Source of the DNA: Aphrophora alni
Taxonomy: Eukaryota; Arthropoda; Insecta; Hemiptera; Aphrophoridae
DNA: 64,000 bases
Reading direction: 5' to 3'
Assembly (NCBI GenBank): GCA_963513935.1
Contig: OY740776.1
Coordinates: 6,432,224-6,496,223 of the forward strand
Position 1 is the first letter of the stretch. Each line of letters begins with the position of its first letter. Made by a program: the position numbers and the translations under genes. Shown piece after piece: positions 12,004 through 23,722 of this stretch. The notes under the pieces were generated by a model. That model saw only the letters and a program-made list of their open reading frames with translations. It ran no database searches and had not been told where the DNA came from.

Positions 12004-12602
12004 CTTTAATTGTATACATGTATATATACACACATGTATGTGCAAATATGCGTAGAAATATTTTCATGCATATATATTATACTTGTCTAAATCCAAAAAT
12101 GCACATCTGTACGCATGGATGAGTATAATGCATGTAAATTTGCAAAATGTGTAAATGCACGTTTTTGTAGTTGTAGTGTGGAAATATATACATAAAAAAA
12201 ATATATTCAAATATTTGGTATTACATGTATAAACACTTACACACATTTAGCTCTTTTGACTTTACAAAATCGACCTAAACTCAAATAATTCGAATTTTTT
12301 CCCCGTAAAAATGCCTTATACGAACAACTACAAAAAAGTTTTAATTTTAAGCGCTCATATTTCTGTCCCAGTGAGTCTGAAGAAAAAATTACTAACGAAA
12401 GACCATTTTGATGGGGAATTTAGTCAGCTGTTTTGTAATAAACTTTTTTTTTATATCTACTTAGTTTTTGAGCTATTTACAGAAACCTTTTTGCCCCACC
12501 TTTTTACTGGGGGGGGGGGGAGCTGGAATGTCCGATTTTTTATCCCCTTTGAACTAACTCCAAAATCTAACTTCCAAATGTCGTGTCTGGAAGGATTTTT
12601 GT
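12004..12602. other. TG/TA-rich low complexity, then unassigned sequence
   Basis: 12004-12250 is rich in ATGTATA/CACATG-type text. 12250-12602 includes a 10-base G-run near 12510. The 117-codon frame here runs through the G-run and into the next tandem repeat, and shows no domain. Confidence 0.4.
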
Positions 12603-13381
12603 CCAGTAAAAATCTTCATTTCAGTAATCTACTATTATTGACAACTAACGAAATGAGATTTTAGGTTATGTTTAGTTATTATTTTGATGATGAACAACTG
12701 TATCAAACACTATTCACAAAATAGATTGTACTAGATTATTTACTAATATTTCTAGGATAATTTTTGAGTTGGGATACGATATTTACAACAACAAAAACAG
12801 TAAAAATCTTTATTTCAGTAATCTACTATTATTGACAACTACCGAAATGAGATTTTAGGTTATGTTTAGTTATTATTTTGATGATGAACAACTGTATCAA
12901 ACACTTTTCACCAAATAGATTGTACTAGATTATTTACTAATATTTCTAGGATTATTTTTGCGTTGGGATACGATATTTACAACAACAAAAACAGTAAAAA
13001 ATCTTCATTTCAGTAATCTACTATAATTGACAACTACCGAAATGAGATTTTAGGTTATGTTTAGTTATTATTTTGATGATGAACAACTGTATCAGACACT
13101 ATTCACAAAATAGATTGTACTAGATTATTTACTAATATTTCTAGGATAATTTTTGCGTTGGGATACGATATTTACAACAACAAAAACAGTAAAAAATCTT
13201 CATTTCAGTAATCTACTATTATTGACAACTACCGAAATGAGATTTTAGGTTATGTTTAGTTATTATTTCGACGATGAACAACTGTATCAAACACTATTCA
13301 CAAAATAGATTGTACTAGATTATTTACTAATATTTCTAGGAAAATTTTTGCGTTGGGATACGATATTTACAACAACAAAAA
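12603..13381. repeat. 194-bp tandem repeat, four units
   Basis: Successive CAGTAAAAATCTT starts lie at about 12603, 12798, 12992 and 13187, a period of 194-195 bp. Units share TTGACAACTACCGAAATGAG, GATGATGAACAACTGTATCA and GGGATACGATATTTACAACA with only scattered substitutions. No unit encodes a recognisable product. Confidence 0.95.
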
Positions 13382-13890
13382 ATACCGAAAATCCAACAAT
13401 TAACCTTAAAAATATAGACGGTGCTATTTTGTTCACACTCAAATCAGATAACATTGTGTGAGCTTCAAATTGTAATAGGCTAGTTGGCACATCCGGTTTC
13501 CACACACGCATGCATAACATATGCCATGCTAATATCAACTTTTTCCACTTTATACATATTTATTAGCGGTCGAAATTCTGTACAATTTTTTTTTTTGCCT
13601 ATTCATGGTCCTATGCTAATTAATCCAAAATAATTCGGTAATGGTATGCAACTTTTCGACGCATGCGTGGTTGAATTGCATTTGACCTGCGTAGTGTTGA
13701 GAATATAAATGTAGGGAATTCTTTGTGATATTCTTCGTAGCAACGGCAATATGAAACGTGCATCGATCCTGATCATAGGAGCAATTTGACAAAAGTGTTG
13801 GTGTGTATGTTATGTTACAGGGTGGTTGAAAATTACACGGTAAAACTACAAAAAATGAGTGTCAATTTTTTTTTAAATGTATTTAAACAT
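13382..13890. other. Unassigned; contains a cognate of the 30-36 kb minisatellite
   Basis: At 13751 the + strand reads ATGAAACGTGCATCGATCC, nearly the ATGAAACGTGCAGCGATCC core of the 30-36 kb array. A TATAAAT lies about 45 bp upstream. A TACAGGGTG terminus starts at 13816. The short frame from this ATG encodes about 12 residues starting MKRASILIIG and then stops. Confidence 0.4.
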
Positions 13891-14150
13891 GACCTTCAGG
13901 AGCGTTGAACGTTGACAATCCCGACAAAGCCTAGCTGAATCTACACCTTTTTAGTGTGGTATTCAGTTAGATCCCTTTCTTTTATCTTTCCTTTCAGATC
14001 TTTCTTGACAAATATTGTACTTTAGCGACTCTGGTGTAATTCCAATATTCCAGGGGTATTTATTTTATCTTATTTTCTACCTTTTTCCTTCTAAGGCGGT
14101 GATGACAGAGGGATTTTTCGCTTTTAAACAAGGAAATAAAATTGACTTTT
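13891..14150 (+). mobile_element. Family A (SINE-like) copy 2, long
   Basis: It runs from a diverged head (GTTGACAATCCCGA) through CCTAGCTGAATCTACACC, TTAGATCCCTTTCTTT, CTTGACAAAT, GGTATTTATTTTATCTTA and GGCGGTGATGACAGAGGG to CGCTTTTAAACAAGG. It is one of the most complete copies and defines the 3' part. Confidence 0.8.
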
Positions 14151-14368
14151 GTAGAGTGTTGGAAATATTAAAATGAGAACATTGAGTGACACATCGTTCT
14201 GTTGTTTTATCCCTTAAGGAAAGGAAATATTAGAAGGGATGAAGGATTTACACTAAGAAAGAAGACAACAGAGAGATAATCCTCAAGGAAAATTTAGAAA
14301 AGGAAGGTAAACAACTTGAAGAACAAGAATAGATTAAGAGTTACCATAAGAAGGAAAGACCTGGTGTA

Positions 14369-14716
14369 AGGTTAGGTTAGGATAGGTTAGGTTAGGTTAG
14401 GTTAGGTTAGGTTATGATAGGTTAGGTTAGGTTAGGTTAGGTTATGATAGGTTAGGTTAGGTTAGGTTAGGTTAGGTTAGGATAGGTTAGTTTAGGTTAG
14501 GTTAGGTTAGGTTAGGTTAGGTTAGGTTAGGTTAGGATAGGATAGGTTAGGTTAGGTTAGGTAGGATAGGTTAGGTTAGGATAGGATAGGTTAGGTTAGG
14601 TTAGGTTAGGTTAGGTAGGATAGGTTAGGTTAGGCTAGGTTAGGTTAGGTTAGGATAGGTTAGGTTAGGTTAGGTTAGGATAGGTTAGTTTAGGTTAGGT
14701 TAGGTTAGGTTAGGTC
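14369..14716 (+). repeat. Interstitial TTAGG array with GGATA variants
   Basis: About 350 bp of TTAGG units are interspersed with GGATAGG and GGTATGATAGG variants that recur at spaced positions, showing secondary duplication of blocks inside the array. Confidence 0.96.
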
Positions 14717-14945
14717 AGATACATCGGAAAGTGGGTGGAAGATAAAAACCTCAAGCTGTCCACGTTTACATACAAATACAGAGAATCATAATGAAAATAC
14801 AGAGGAAGATTGCACGATCTGTGCATAGGGCTGTTGAGACGCTTCTCAGATTGTTTTGAAGGGAGTTCCCCAATAGATCTGCTAGTGGAAGACCAAGATG
14901 CATAACTGGCTGAGGATTGCCTCTACAAAGTCCTGACTGAGGGTT

Positions 14946-15080
14946 GTTTTGGGTTAGATTCCTTTCTTTCATCTTTTCTATTCAGTCTCTCTTGACCAAC
15001 TCTTGTTTTTTTCTGACTCTGACGTAGTTACAGTAATCGAGAGCTAGTGCTTCTTTATTTTATCTTCTACCATCAGAGGA
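14946..15080 (+). mobile_element. Family A (SINE-like) copy 3, 5'-truncated
   Basis: It contains GGGTTAGATTCCTTTCTTTC, CAGTCTCTCTTGACCAAC, TCTTGTTTTTTTCTGA and CGAGAGCTAGTGCTTC in family order. The head of the family is missing. It is followed within 15 bp by another copy. Confidence 0.8.
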
Positions 15081-15092
15081 TCACTTTAGGTA

Positions 15093-15265
15093 GTACAGAC
15101 TTGTCAATCCCGATGGGACTAGCTGGATGTACACCTTCATATAGTCTTGGATTAGGTTCGTTTCCTATTCTGTCTCTCTTGACCAACTCTTGTTCTTTTC
15201 CGACCTAACGGTATTAGAGTAGCCTACTCGAGGGCTAGGGGAGTCTTTATTTTTATGTTTCTTCT
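15093..15265 (+). mobile_element. Family A (SINE-like) copy 4
   Basis: It contains TTGTCAATCCCGA, ACTAGCTGGATGTACACC, GTCTTGGATTAGGTTC, CTCTTGACCAACTCTTG, TTTTCCGACC and CGAGGGCTAGGGGAGTC. The B-box-like segment is altered to GGATTAGGTTC. It stands nearly head-to-tail with copy 3. Confidence 0.82.
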
Positions 15266-15308
15266 TCTTTTTTTTAACATTGATTTTTTTGACCTAATAC
15301 ATAAATTA

Positions 15309-15515
15309 TCTATACTATTATACAAAAATCTAATTGTGTCTGTGTGTGTTACTCAATCACGTAAAAACTACTGAACCCATTGAGCTAAAATTGTACATGG
15401 GCATTCTTAGGGTCCCTGGTTAACACATAGGCATATTTTAATTTAGAAATTCCATCAGGGCACCGCCCCACTGGCCTTGAAAACTCTCTCGTACGAAGGA
15501 CGGGTACTCTGCTAG
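15309..15515 (+). mobile_element. Non-autonomous Helitron-like element (207 bp)
   Basis: It starts TCTATACTATTATACAAA directly after an A and ends CTGCTAG directly before a T. That matches the Helitron signature 5'-TC...CTAG-3' inserted between A and T. Internal text such as AAAAACTACTGAACCCATTG and the GGACGGGTACTCTGCTAGT end resemble short Helitron families in arthropods. No Rep/helicase sequence is present. The subterminal hairpin is weak. Confidence 0.75.
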
Positions 15516-15938
15516 TCCTATATACAAGAAAGTAACACACAGGAATATGGACGACCACTTTAATCTAGAAATCCTGAAACTTGAGAAAAACCTTTGTCTG
15601 AGGTCAAACTACCAAGACGAAACTCAACGTGGTGAAAGATTCCTTTATAAATAAAAAGTCAAAATAAATCCTACCGCTATCATGCAAGTGGATCAGTTGC
15701 ATGCCGCGTCTTTTGGTCACGTCATCCAATTTCCTGGTGTGGGCAAATAAAAATGGCGGTGCTGAAATTTTACAGATACAGATTTAGTCACAAAAATGTA
15801 AATAATTCACACAACTCGAAGCCTACTCTCGTTCATTTTAAATAACGATAATTAATTTGTCTTACGCGTTCTCAGAATAACTTTTTTTTTTTTTTAATGG
15901 GACAAGTATTGTGTGCAGGCGATTGTTACTTTCTGTTA
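15516..15938. other. Unassigned sequence
   Basis: No gene recognised; there is a T-run near 15882. Confidence 0.4.
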
Positions 15939-16180
15939 TACAGGGTGTTCAAAAAGTATCAGAACGGTGTTTATATTGTATGAAACATTGAAGATTTAAG
16001 CAATCAAACTTAACACATCAATACTATATGAGGACGGTCAGAAGAAAATCTTAAATGAGTTTTAGATCATAATAAAGGTCTCTGTTAGGAGAAAACTCGA
16101 CCTCAAAAGGTTCACCAAATACAAAATGGCGGCGGATTTTCTTTCTCGGTATGAGTTACAAGGGTAAAAAAAAAACCCCC
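15939..16180 (+). mobile_element. CAGGGTG element, left part
   Basis: It begins TACAGGGTGTTCAAAAAGTA and contains CAAAATGGCGGCGGATTTT near 16122, the internal motif shared by this group of elements. No right terminus is found before the 126-bp satellite begins. Confidence 0.6.
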
Positions 16181-16345
16181 GACAATCCACATTGGATGTA
16201 GAAAACAATTTTTCTGGATAGTGAGTGACTTTTCACCTGCAGTGGGAACGGTTTACGAAAAGGTCAGACCAACTACCACCAACTGGTATTGTTGAGGTTA
16301 TGAAATCAGCTGATTGTTTATTGTTGCCAGTAATAACCAAAAGAA

Positions 16346-19300
16346 ATCTAAATCCAAGAAGCCGAGAGCTATGAGTTTTTTAACATGGTTTGGGGTAGGT
16401 CTATAGACGCTTACTAAGGAAGGGTTTTGAAAATGTTCCACTTCAAGGGTGTTTTTTTTACCGCTTAAGTATATCTCTGGATCCAAGAAGCCTAGAGCTA
16501 TGAATTTTTTAACATGGTTTGGGGTAGGTCTATAAACGCTTTCTAAGGAAGGGTTTTGAAAATGTTCCACTCCAAGGATGTTTTTTACTCCTAAAGCATA
16601 TCTCTGGATCCAAGAAGCCTAGAGCTATGAATTTTTTAAAATGGTTTGGGGTAGGTCTATAGACGCTTACTAAGGAAGGGTTTTGAAAATTTCGACTCCA
16701 AGGGTGTTTTTTACCCCTAAAGCATATCTCTGGATCTAAGATGCTTAGAGCTATGAATTTTTTAACATGGTTTGGGGTAGGTCTATAGACGCTTACTAAG
16801 AAAGGGTTTTGAAAATTTCCACTCCAAGGGTGTTTTTTACCCCTAAAGCATATCTCTGGATCTAAGATGCCTAGAGCTATGAATTTTTTAACATGGTTTG
16901 GGGTAGGTCTATAGACGCTTACTAAGAAAGGGTTTTGAAAATTTCCACTCCAAGGGTGTTTTTTACCCCTAAAGCATATCTCTGGATCTAAGATGCCTAG
17001 AGCTATGAATTTTTTAACATGGTTTGGGGTAGGTCTATAAACGCTTTCTAAGGAAGGGTTTTGAAAATGTTCCACTTCAAGGGAGTTTTTTACCCCTAAA
17101 GCATATCTCTGGATCCAAGATGCCTAGAGCTATGAATTTTTTACCATGGTTTGGGGTAGGTCTATAAACGCTTTCTAAGGAAGGGTTTTGAAAATGTTCC
17201 ACTCCAAGGAAGTTTTTTACTCCTAAAGCATATCTCTGGATCCAAGATGTCTAGAGCTATGAATTTTTTAACATGGTTTGGGGTAGGTCTGTAGACGCGT
17301 ACTAAGAAAAGCTTTTGAAAATGTTCCACTCCAAGGAAGTTTTTTACTCCTAAAGCATATCTCTGGATCTAAGATGCCTAGAGCTATGAATTTTTTACCA
17401 TGGTTTGGGGTAGGTCTATAAACGCTTTCTAAGGAAGGGTTTTGAAAATGTTCCACTCCAAGGAAGTTTTTTACTCCTAAAGCATATCTCTGGATCCAAG
17501 ATGTCTAGAGCTATGAATTTTTTAACATGGTTTGGGGTAGGTCTGTAGACGCGTACTAAGAAAAGCTTTTGAAAATGTTCCACTCCAAGGGTGTTTTTAC
17601 CCCTAAAGCATATCTCTGGATCTAAGATGCCTAGAGCTATGAATTTTTTAACATGGTTTGGGGTAGGTCTATAAACGCTTACTAAGGAAGGGTTTTGAAA
17701 ATGTTTCACTCCAAGGGTGTTTTTTACCTCTAAAGCATATCTCTGGATCTAAAATGCCTAGAGCTATGCATTTTTTAACATGGTTTGGGGTAGGTCTATA
17801 GACGCTTACTAAGGAAGGGTTTTGAAAATGTTCCACTTCAAGGGTGTTTTTTACCCCTAAAGCATATCTCTGGATCCAAGATGCCTAGAGCTATGAATTT
17901 TTTAACATGGTTTGGGGTAGGTCTATAAACGCTTTCTAAGGAAGGGTTTTGAAAATGTTCCACTCCAAGGATGTTTTTTACTCCTAAAGCATATCTCTGG
18001 ATCCAAGAAGCCTAGAGCTATGAATTTTTTAAAATGGTTTGGGGTAGGTCTATAGACGCTTACTAAGGAAGGGTTTTGAAAATTTCGACTCCAAGGGTGT
18101 TTTTTACCCCTAAAGCATATCTCTGGATCTAAGATGCTTAGAGCTATGAATTTTTTAACATGGTTTGGGGTAGGTCTATAGACGCTTACTAAGAAAGGGT
18201 TTTGAAAATTTCCACTCCAAGGGTGTTTTTTACCCCTAAAGCATATCTCTGGATCTAAGATGCCTAGAGCTATGAATTTTTTAACATGGTTTGGGGTAGG
18301 TCTATAAACGCTTTCTAAGGAAGGGTTTTGAAAATGTTCCACTTCAAGGGTGTTTTTTACCCCTAAAGCATATCTCTGGATCTAAGATGCCTAGAGCTAT
18401 GAATTTTTTAACATGGTTTGGGGTAGGTCTATAAACGCTTTCTAAGGAAGGGTTTTGAAAATGTTCCACTTCAAGGGTGTTTTTTACCCCTAAAGCATAT
18501 CTCTGGATCTAAGATGCCTAGAGCTATGAATTTTTTACCATGGTTTGGGGTAGGTCTATAAACGCTTTCTAAGGAAGGGTTTTGAAAATGTTCCACTCCA
18601 AGGAAGTTTTTTACTCCTAAAGCATATCTCTGGATCCAAGATGTCTAGAGCTATGAATTTTTTAACATGGTTTGGGGTAGGTCTGTAGACGCGTACTAAG
18701 AAAAGCTTTTGAAAATGTTCCACTCCAAGGGTGTTTTTTACTCCTAAAGCATATCTCTGGATCTAAGATGCCTAGAGCTATGAATTTTTTAACATGGTTT
18801 GGGGTAGGTCTATAAACGCTTACTAAGAAAGGGTTTTGAAAATGTTTCACTCCAAGGGTGTTTTTTACCTCTAAAGCATATCTCTGGATCTAAAATGCCT
18901 AGAGCTATGCATTTTTTAACATGGTTTGGGGTAGGTCTATAGACGCTTACTAAGGAAGGGTTTTGAAAATGTTCCACTTCAAGGGTGTTTTTTACCCCTA
19001 AAGCATATCTCTGGATCCAAGATGCCTAGAGCTATGAATTTTTTAACATGGTTTGGGGTAGGTCTATAGACGCTTACTAAGGAAGGGTTTTGAAAATGTT
19101 CCACTCCAAGGAAGTTTTTTACTCCTAAAGCATATCTCTGGATCCAAGATGCCTAGAGCTATGAATTTTTTAACATGGTTTGGGGTAGGTCTATAAACGC
19201 TTTCTAAGGAAGGGTTTTGAAAATGTTCCACTCCAAGGGTGTTTTTACCCCTAAAGCATATCTCTGGATCTAAGATGCCTAGAGCTATGAATTTTTTAAC

Positions 19301-19760
19301 ATGGTTTGGGGTAGGTCTATAAACGCTTACTAAGAAAGGGTTTTGAAAATGTTTCACTCCAAGGGTGTTTTTTACCTCTAAAGCATATCTCTGGATCTAA
19401 AATGCCTAGAGCTATGCATTTTTTAACATGGTTTGGGGTAGGTCTATAGACGCTTACTAAGGAAGGGTTTTGAAAATGTTCCACTTCAAGGGTGTTTTTT
19501 ACCCCTAAAGCATATCTCTGGATCCAAGATGCCTAGAGCTATGAATTTTTTAACATGGTTTGGGGTAGGTCTATAGACGCTTACTAAGGAAGGGTTTTGA
19601 AAATGTTCCACTCCAAGGAAGTTTTTTACTCCTAAAGCATATCTCTGGATCCAAGATGCCTAGAGCTATGAATTTTTTAACATGGTTTGGGGTAGGTCTA
19701 TAGACGCTTACTAAGGAAGGGTTTTGAAAATGTTCCACTTCAAGGGAGTTTTTTACCCCT
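16346..19760. repeat. 126-bp satellite, about 27 units
   Basis: Each unit carries CCTAGAGCTATGAATTTTT, ACATGGTTTGGGGTAGGTCT, ACTAAGGAAGGGTTTTGAAA and TAAAGCATATCTCTGGATC. The period is 126-127 bp. Because 126 is 42 codons, minus-strand frames stay open through up to about four units and give a repeating VYRPTPNHVKKFIALG-type peptide. One-base indels (GTTCC/TTCC, length of the T6 run) break the frame, so it is not a gene. Diagnostic variants reveal higher-order duplication: the AAAATGCCTAGAGCTATGCA variant recurs at 17751, 18892 and 19399, that is 9 and 4 units apart. Confidence 0.98.
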
Positions 19761-20455
19761 AAAACAAGTATCATATCTTAGTTATTTATGGGTCGATTTT
19801 GATCAAAATTGTTGTGTTGCTGTATTTGGGCGTAACTTATTTCCATAGCACCACAATTAGGGTTGTGCTAAAAAATAAATAAATGTCTCTATAAAACTAT
19901 CTCAGCTACCTTCAGGTGAAAATGGGGCCATGAGCTATTGGAACTACAATCATTGTAACACACTATATAAATCGGTATGAGCTTTTGTAAATAAAATACA
20001 GTTTCAAATAACTAAAAAGGAAGTGTCAATTTATCTTTATTTTTAGAGTCCTATAGAAACACACCTTTAATCCCTCTCATCATTGGGGGTAACAAATAAT
20101 ATGTTCTCTATAATTCTTCTAATGCAAATTTCTGTTGTAAAACTTTACATCAAGTTTCTCGCCCCGCCTTATATTTAAGACAGATGTTCCCAATCATCCT
20201 ACACGTGTTAGGGAACACTCCAGATGTCACAATTTTGTTTGAGTCAATAACACGCATGATTAGGATCAATTGACATCTTATCAGTTCCCTAAATGGCTGG
20301 AGAAATATTAAAAATATTGCACAAACTTTCTCACTCTACTAACCTCAAACGCTTCCCCCCCCCAAACCATCGAGAACAAAAGGTTACCAGTAAATATCAG
20401 ATCCGTTGTTCTCAATTAAAAAGTGATATTGATACCGTTAGAACAAACGAATTTA
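19761..20455. other. Unassigned sequence
   Basis: No gene seen. The part near 20310-20345 (TTGCACAAACTTTCTCACTC) belongs to a degenerate dispersed motif also present near 25990, 45145, 49475 and 54465. Confidence 0.4.
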
Positions 20456-20838
20456 TAACCTAACTTAACCTAACCTAACTTAACCAAACCTAACCTAACC
20501 AAACCAAACCTAACCTAACCTAATTAACCAAACCAAACCTAACCTAACCTAACCTAACCTAACCTAACCTAACCTAACCTAACTTAACCTAACCTAACAT
20601 AACCAAACCTAACCTAACCTAACTTAACCAAACCTAACCTAACCTAACCTAAATTTACCAAACCTATCCTAACCTAACCTAACCTAACCTAACCTAACCT
20701 AACCTAACTAAACCAAACCAAATCTAACCTAACTTAACCAAACCTAACCTAACCTAAATTTACCAAACCTATCCTAATCTAACCTAACCTAACCTAACAT
20801 AATCAAACCTAACCTAACCAAACCAAACCAAACCTAAC
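20456..20838 (-). repeat. Degenerate interstitial CCTAA array
   Basis: CCTAA units are mixed with CCAAA, ACTTAA and AAATTTACCAAACC variants. The AAATTTACCAAACCTATCC variant occurs twice, evidence of block duplication inside the array. The telomere-type G-rich strand is the minus strand. Confidence 0.95.
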
Positions 20839-21119
20839 TTCTCTTGTGATATAAACGCCTCCACAGGATAAAGCGTATTTGATTAAAATCAACCTTTCAT
20901 GATATGAGTCAAGGTTCATTTTTTTTTTTTTTTTTTTTAATAATCCCGTAATATTTTGTTACTACGGTACCGATTTTGGGTCATTAATCTTAAAAATCAC
21001 TAAAATTTAAACGAAATGAGTTGAGTCGATTATTGAAAACATAATTTATAACACATGTTTTGTTGTTACAAGAACCGGGATATTTGCAGAAATGGTGACC
21101 AAAATTTTTGTAATTAGGG

Positions 21120-21740
21120 CGTACCCTACATTTTGGGAAGAAAATTTGAATTCGAAAAGACAAAACTGCAGCAATTTAAAATTAAAAAAAAATTACATCT
21201 CGTGTGTTATTCGACTGAAAACACGCTAAATTCAATAAAAATTTGTAGATTTCAAATCTGCCATTTAATGATACCAATCCCACCTCTCTACGATGACAAA
21301 AAAGGGAAGTTAATTTCATAAACGTAATTTCCAAACCTAACCTAACCTAACCTAACCTAACCTAACCAAACCTAACCTAACCAAACCTAACCTAACCTAA
21401 CCTAACCAAACCTAACCTAACCTAACCTAACCTAACCTAACCAAACCTAACCAAACCTAACCTAACCTAACCTAACCTAACCTAACCTAACCTAACCAAA
21501 CCTAACCTAACCTAACCAAACCTAACCTAACCTAACCTAACCTAACCTAACCTAAAAAAAAGTGATATTCGTATAGTTAAAAGATCCGGGCAGACCGAGT
21601 TACAAATGTTTAAAACAAACTTACCCTACTGGATAAGATCCCTTGATTTACAAATACAACTTAACTTTTCCCACAAGTTACCGAAGAAAGAAACTTTTGG
21701 GCATTACATTTAGAGAATCAGTTTGTATTACATTGGGACT
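21120..21740 (+). mobile_element. Family C element interrupted by a CCTAA array
   Basis: The left part (ATCTCGTGTGTTATTC...GTAATTTCCAAAC) and right part (GTGATATTCGTATAGTTA...CTTACCCTACTGGATAAG) match the copy at 23437-24240. There the two halves are joined by only about 25 bp reading AACCCTGATCTCGCAAGTAA. Here the junction is replaced by the 223-bp CCTAA array at 21334-21556. Confidence 0.75.
21334..21556 (-). repeat. CCTAA array inside a Family C element
   Basis: About 44 pentamers, with CCAAA variants at intervals. It begins from AAACCTAACC, where the parent element reads AAACCCTGATC, so a CCT-containing site could have seeded the tract. Confidence 0.95.
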
Positions 21741-22606
21741 AGGTAAGTACCATTATCAACTGTTTTTATACGGCGATGAAATTTGTGAGAGTCCTATCTG
21801 TATAAAAAATAACTAATATCAGTTTGTTGAATGGGCGCGTGATGACCTGACTGTGGGCACATATTTCAACCCAAACCACACCTACAATAGTTGTCCTAAC
21901 GGTAACCCAACTAACGTTAGGTTAGGTAGGTCCTTAACCACTAGTTTTGCCAACCGATGAAGTCGAGATTTCCGAGTTAATATATTCCGATGACCTGGTA
22001 TTTCTGGCGAATAGTTTTGCAACAAACTGGTTTTTTTATTTCGTCTGAGCCGCCTATTAGCACTGCTTTCTTGATTTATTTATACGCGTACAATGAAAAC
22101 ATATTTAATTTTGTTCTCAATTTTAAAACGTGGCTAATTTTCGTATTACCTGTTCTATACTTCTTCGCATAATATACGTAGCATAGAGGTAATTGAATGA
22201 TTGTTCATCGCGGTACTAACTCAGCTTTTTGAAACCCAAAAAACATTTGGGTCGAAAGTTATCGAATATATAAGATAAAAGAGAGGAATGCAATCCAAGA
22301 CTGAAAAATGTGTTTTAAACTTTCCCTTCAAGTTACAACCGCGCCAGTAAATCTTGAATTACACTCATAACTTAATCCCGGAAAAAGATACTTTAGAAAT
22401 CACTGAAATCAGTGAGACAAAAATTACAATCCTTGCGCAAGTTTGACGAGGAAAATAACATTGGTGGGAAATATTTCCGCGAATTTTCCCCACGAAACTA
22501 AAATCTCTTTTGGTTAAGAGATCTCAATAGGGTAGGTTTGTTGTAAGTTTTCTGAACTTCTTAATTGTATATCGGTCAGGTTACGAAACTCGTAGATGCG
22601 TATATA
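21741..22606. other. Unassigned; small Family C trace
   Basis: GGGTAGGTTTGTTGTAAG and TTGTATATCGGTCAGG near 22530-22580 resemble minus-oriented Family C blocks, and GCGGTACTAACTCAGCT at 22210 recurs near 47730. No gene recognised. Confidence 0.4.
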
Positions 22607-22765
22607 TTAACACGCTGGGTGCTCGCGCCGACTTTAGTCGGCGTCGCTAGCGCTGCCATGAGGCGTGCGCCGACAAAAGTCGGCGCCAGACCAACTGAAA
22701 TGATTTGACATAAAAAATTTTAGCCATAGGTGATGGTACTTATTTTTCAACAGTGAACGTATTAA
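22607..22765 (+). mobile_element. TTAA-flanked GCCGAC-hairpin MITE, copy 2
   Basis: TTAA (22607-22610) then CACGCTGGGTGCTCGCG at the left, and CAGTGAACGTATTAA at the right with TTAA at 22762-22765. Both GCCGAC hairpins are present. This is one of the clearest copies because TTAA is visible on both sides. Confidence 0.9.
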
Positions 22766-22814
22766 AACAGTTTCCATTCGCTTCAACCCTCAGTGATGCA
22801 TTTATAGTAACTAC

Positions 22815-23036
22815 GGGCTTAGCATTCAAGAAGGAACTTTGCTGGGACCTTTTCCTATGCAGTCTTGAGTTAAATCCCTCTCTCTAATTTTCCCATCAGG
22901 TGTCTCTTTACCAATTTTTGTTCCTTTGACGCTATTAGAGTATTCGAGTGCTAGGTATCTTTACTTTATGTTCTTTTTCTTCCGTTTAAAGGCGATGACG
23001 ACCGGAAGGTTTTATGCCTTAAAACAGCAAGAGAAA
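22815..23036 (+). mobile_element. Family A (SINE-like) copy 5
   Basis: It carries TATGCAGTCTTGAGTTAAAT, CCCATCAGGTGTCTCTTTAC, TGACGCTATTAGAGTATTCG, AGTGCTAGGTATCTTTAC and GGCGATGACGACCGGAAGG. The 3' part agrees with copies at 13891 and 49880. Confidence 0.8.
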
Positions 23037-23052
23037 AATCTACTCATTAATA

Positions 23053-23213
23053 GGGGGGGGGGGGGGCAAGCCATGGTCATTCAATATACAATTGATTATT
23101 AAAATAGTTATTTCAAGAATTGTATTAAATTCCAGCAACAAAATGTATAAAGATTTATTTTTTGCATCCAGGGGGGGGGGCAGCTGCCCCCCTGCCCCTC
23201 ACTGGGTACGCCC
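23053..23213 (-). mobile_element. GGGCGTACCCAG MITE, copy 2 (one end missing)
   Basis: It has the G-run, GGCAAGCCATGGTCATTCAA, CAGCAACAAAATGTATAAAG and the GGGGGGCAGCTGCCCCCC palindrome, ending CTGGGTACGCCC. The opposite terminus has been lost up to the G-run. Confidence 0.85.
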
Positions 23214-23722
23214 ATGCTACTCACTTTACTCGTGTGAATAACGCGGACCTGCTGAATCTCGTAACTAAATAAATATCACATTTTTTTACGTTAACCAGTA
23301 TACATAAGCATAGGGGACGTTTGGCAATCGTAGCAATTACAACGTAAGTTTTTTAACATATCGTTAAGTTTCAAGGCCTCAGAAAACCAAAGAAGTAATT
23401 TATACGCTGTCCGTCGTCATTGTCTCAATAGTGGACTATAGGGTGTTCATAAATAACACTATTGGAATTCAGAAAATCAAATTAAAACGTCAAAATGACA
23501 GCCATTTTTAAACATATCTCGTGGTTTATTCAACTTATAAGACATTAAATTATATAGAAATTTTCATTTTTAAATTCTGCATGTAGTGGTACCAACCTAA
23601 CATCTCTAACAGCGAAGTTATTGTTAAAAATGTAATTTCAAACCCTGATCTCGCAAGTAAATTTTATATTCGTATAGTTACGAGATTGGGTAAGGACGAA
23701 CGAGCGTAGCGAGTGGAGCTCG

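Noticed and set aside
12311..12664. 117-codon + frame as a gene
   Set aside because: It crosses a G-run and ends in the first unit of the 194-bp repeat; no domain or start context.
16298..19774. Minus-strand protein-like frames with repeating VYRPTPNHVKKF
   Set aside because: They come from a 126-bp satellite; one-base indels between units break the frame repeatedly and no promoter or domain is seen.
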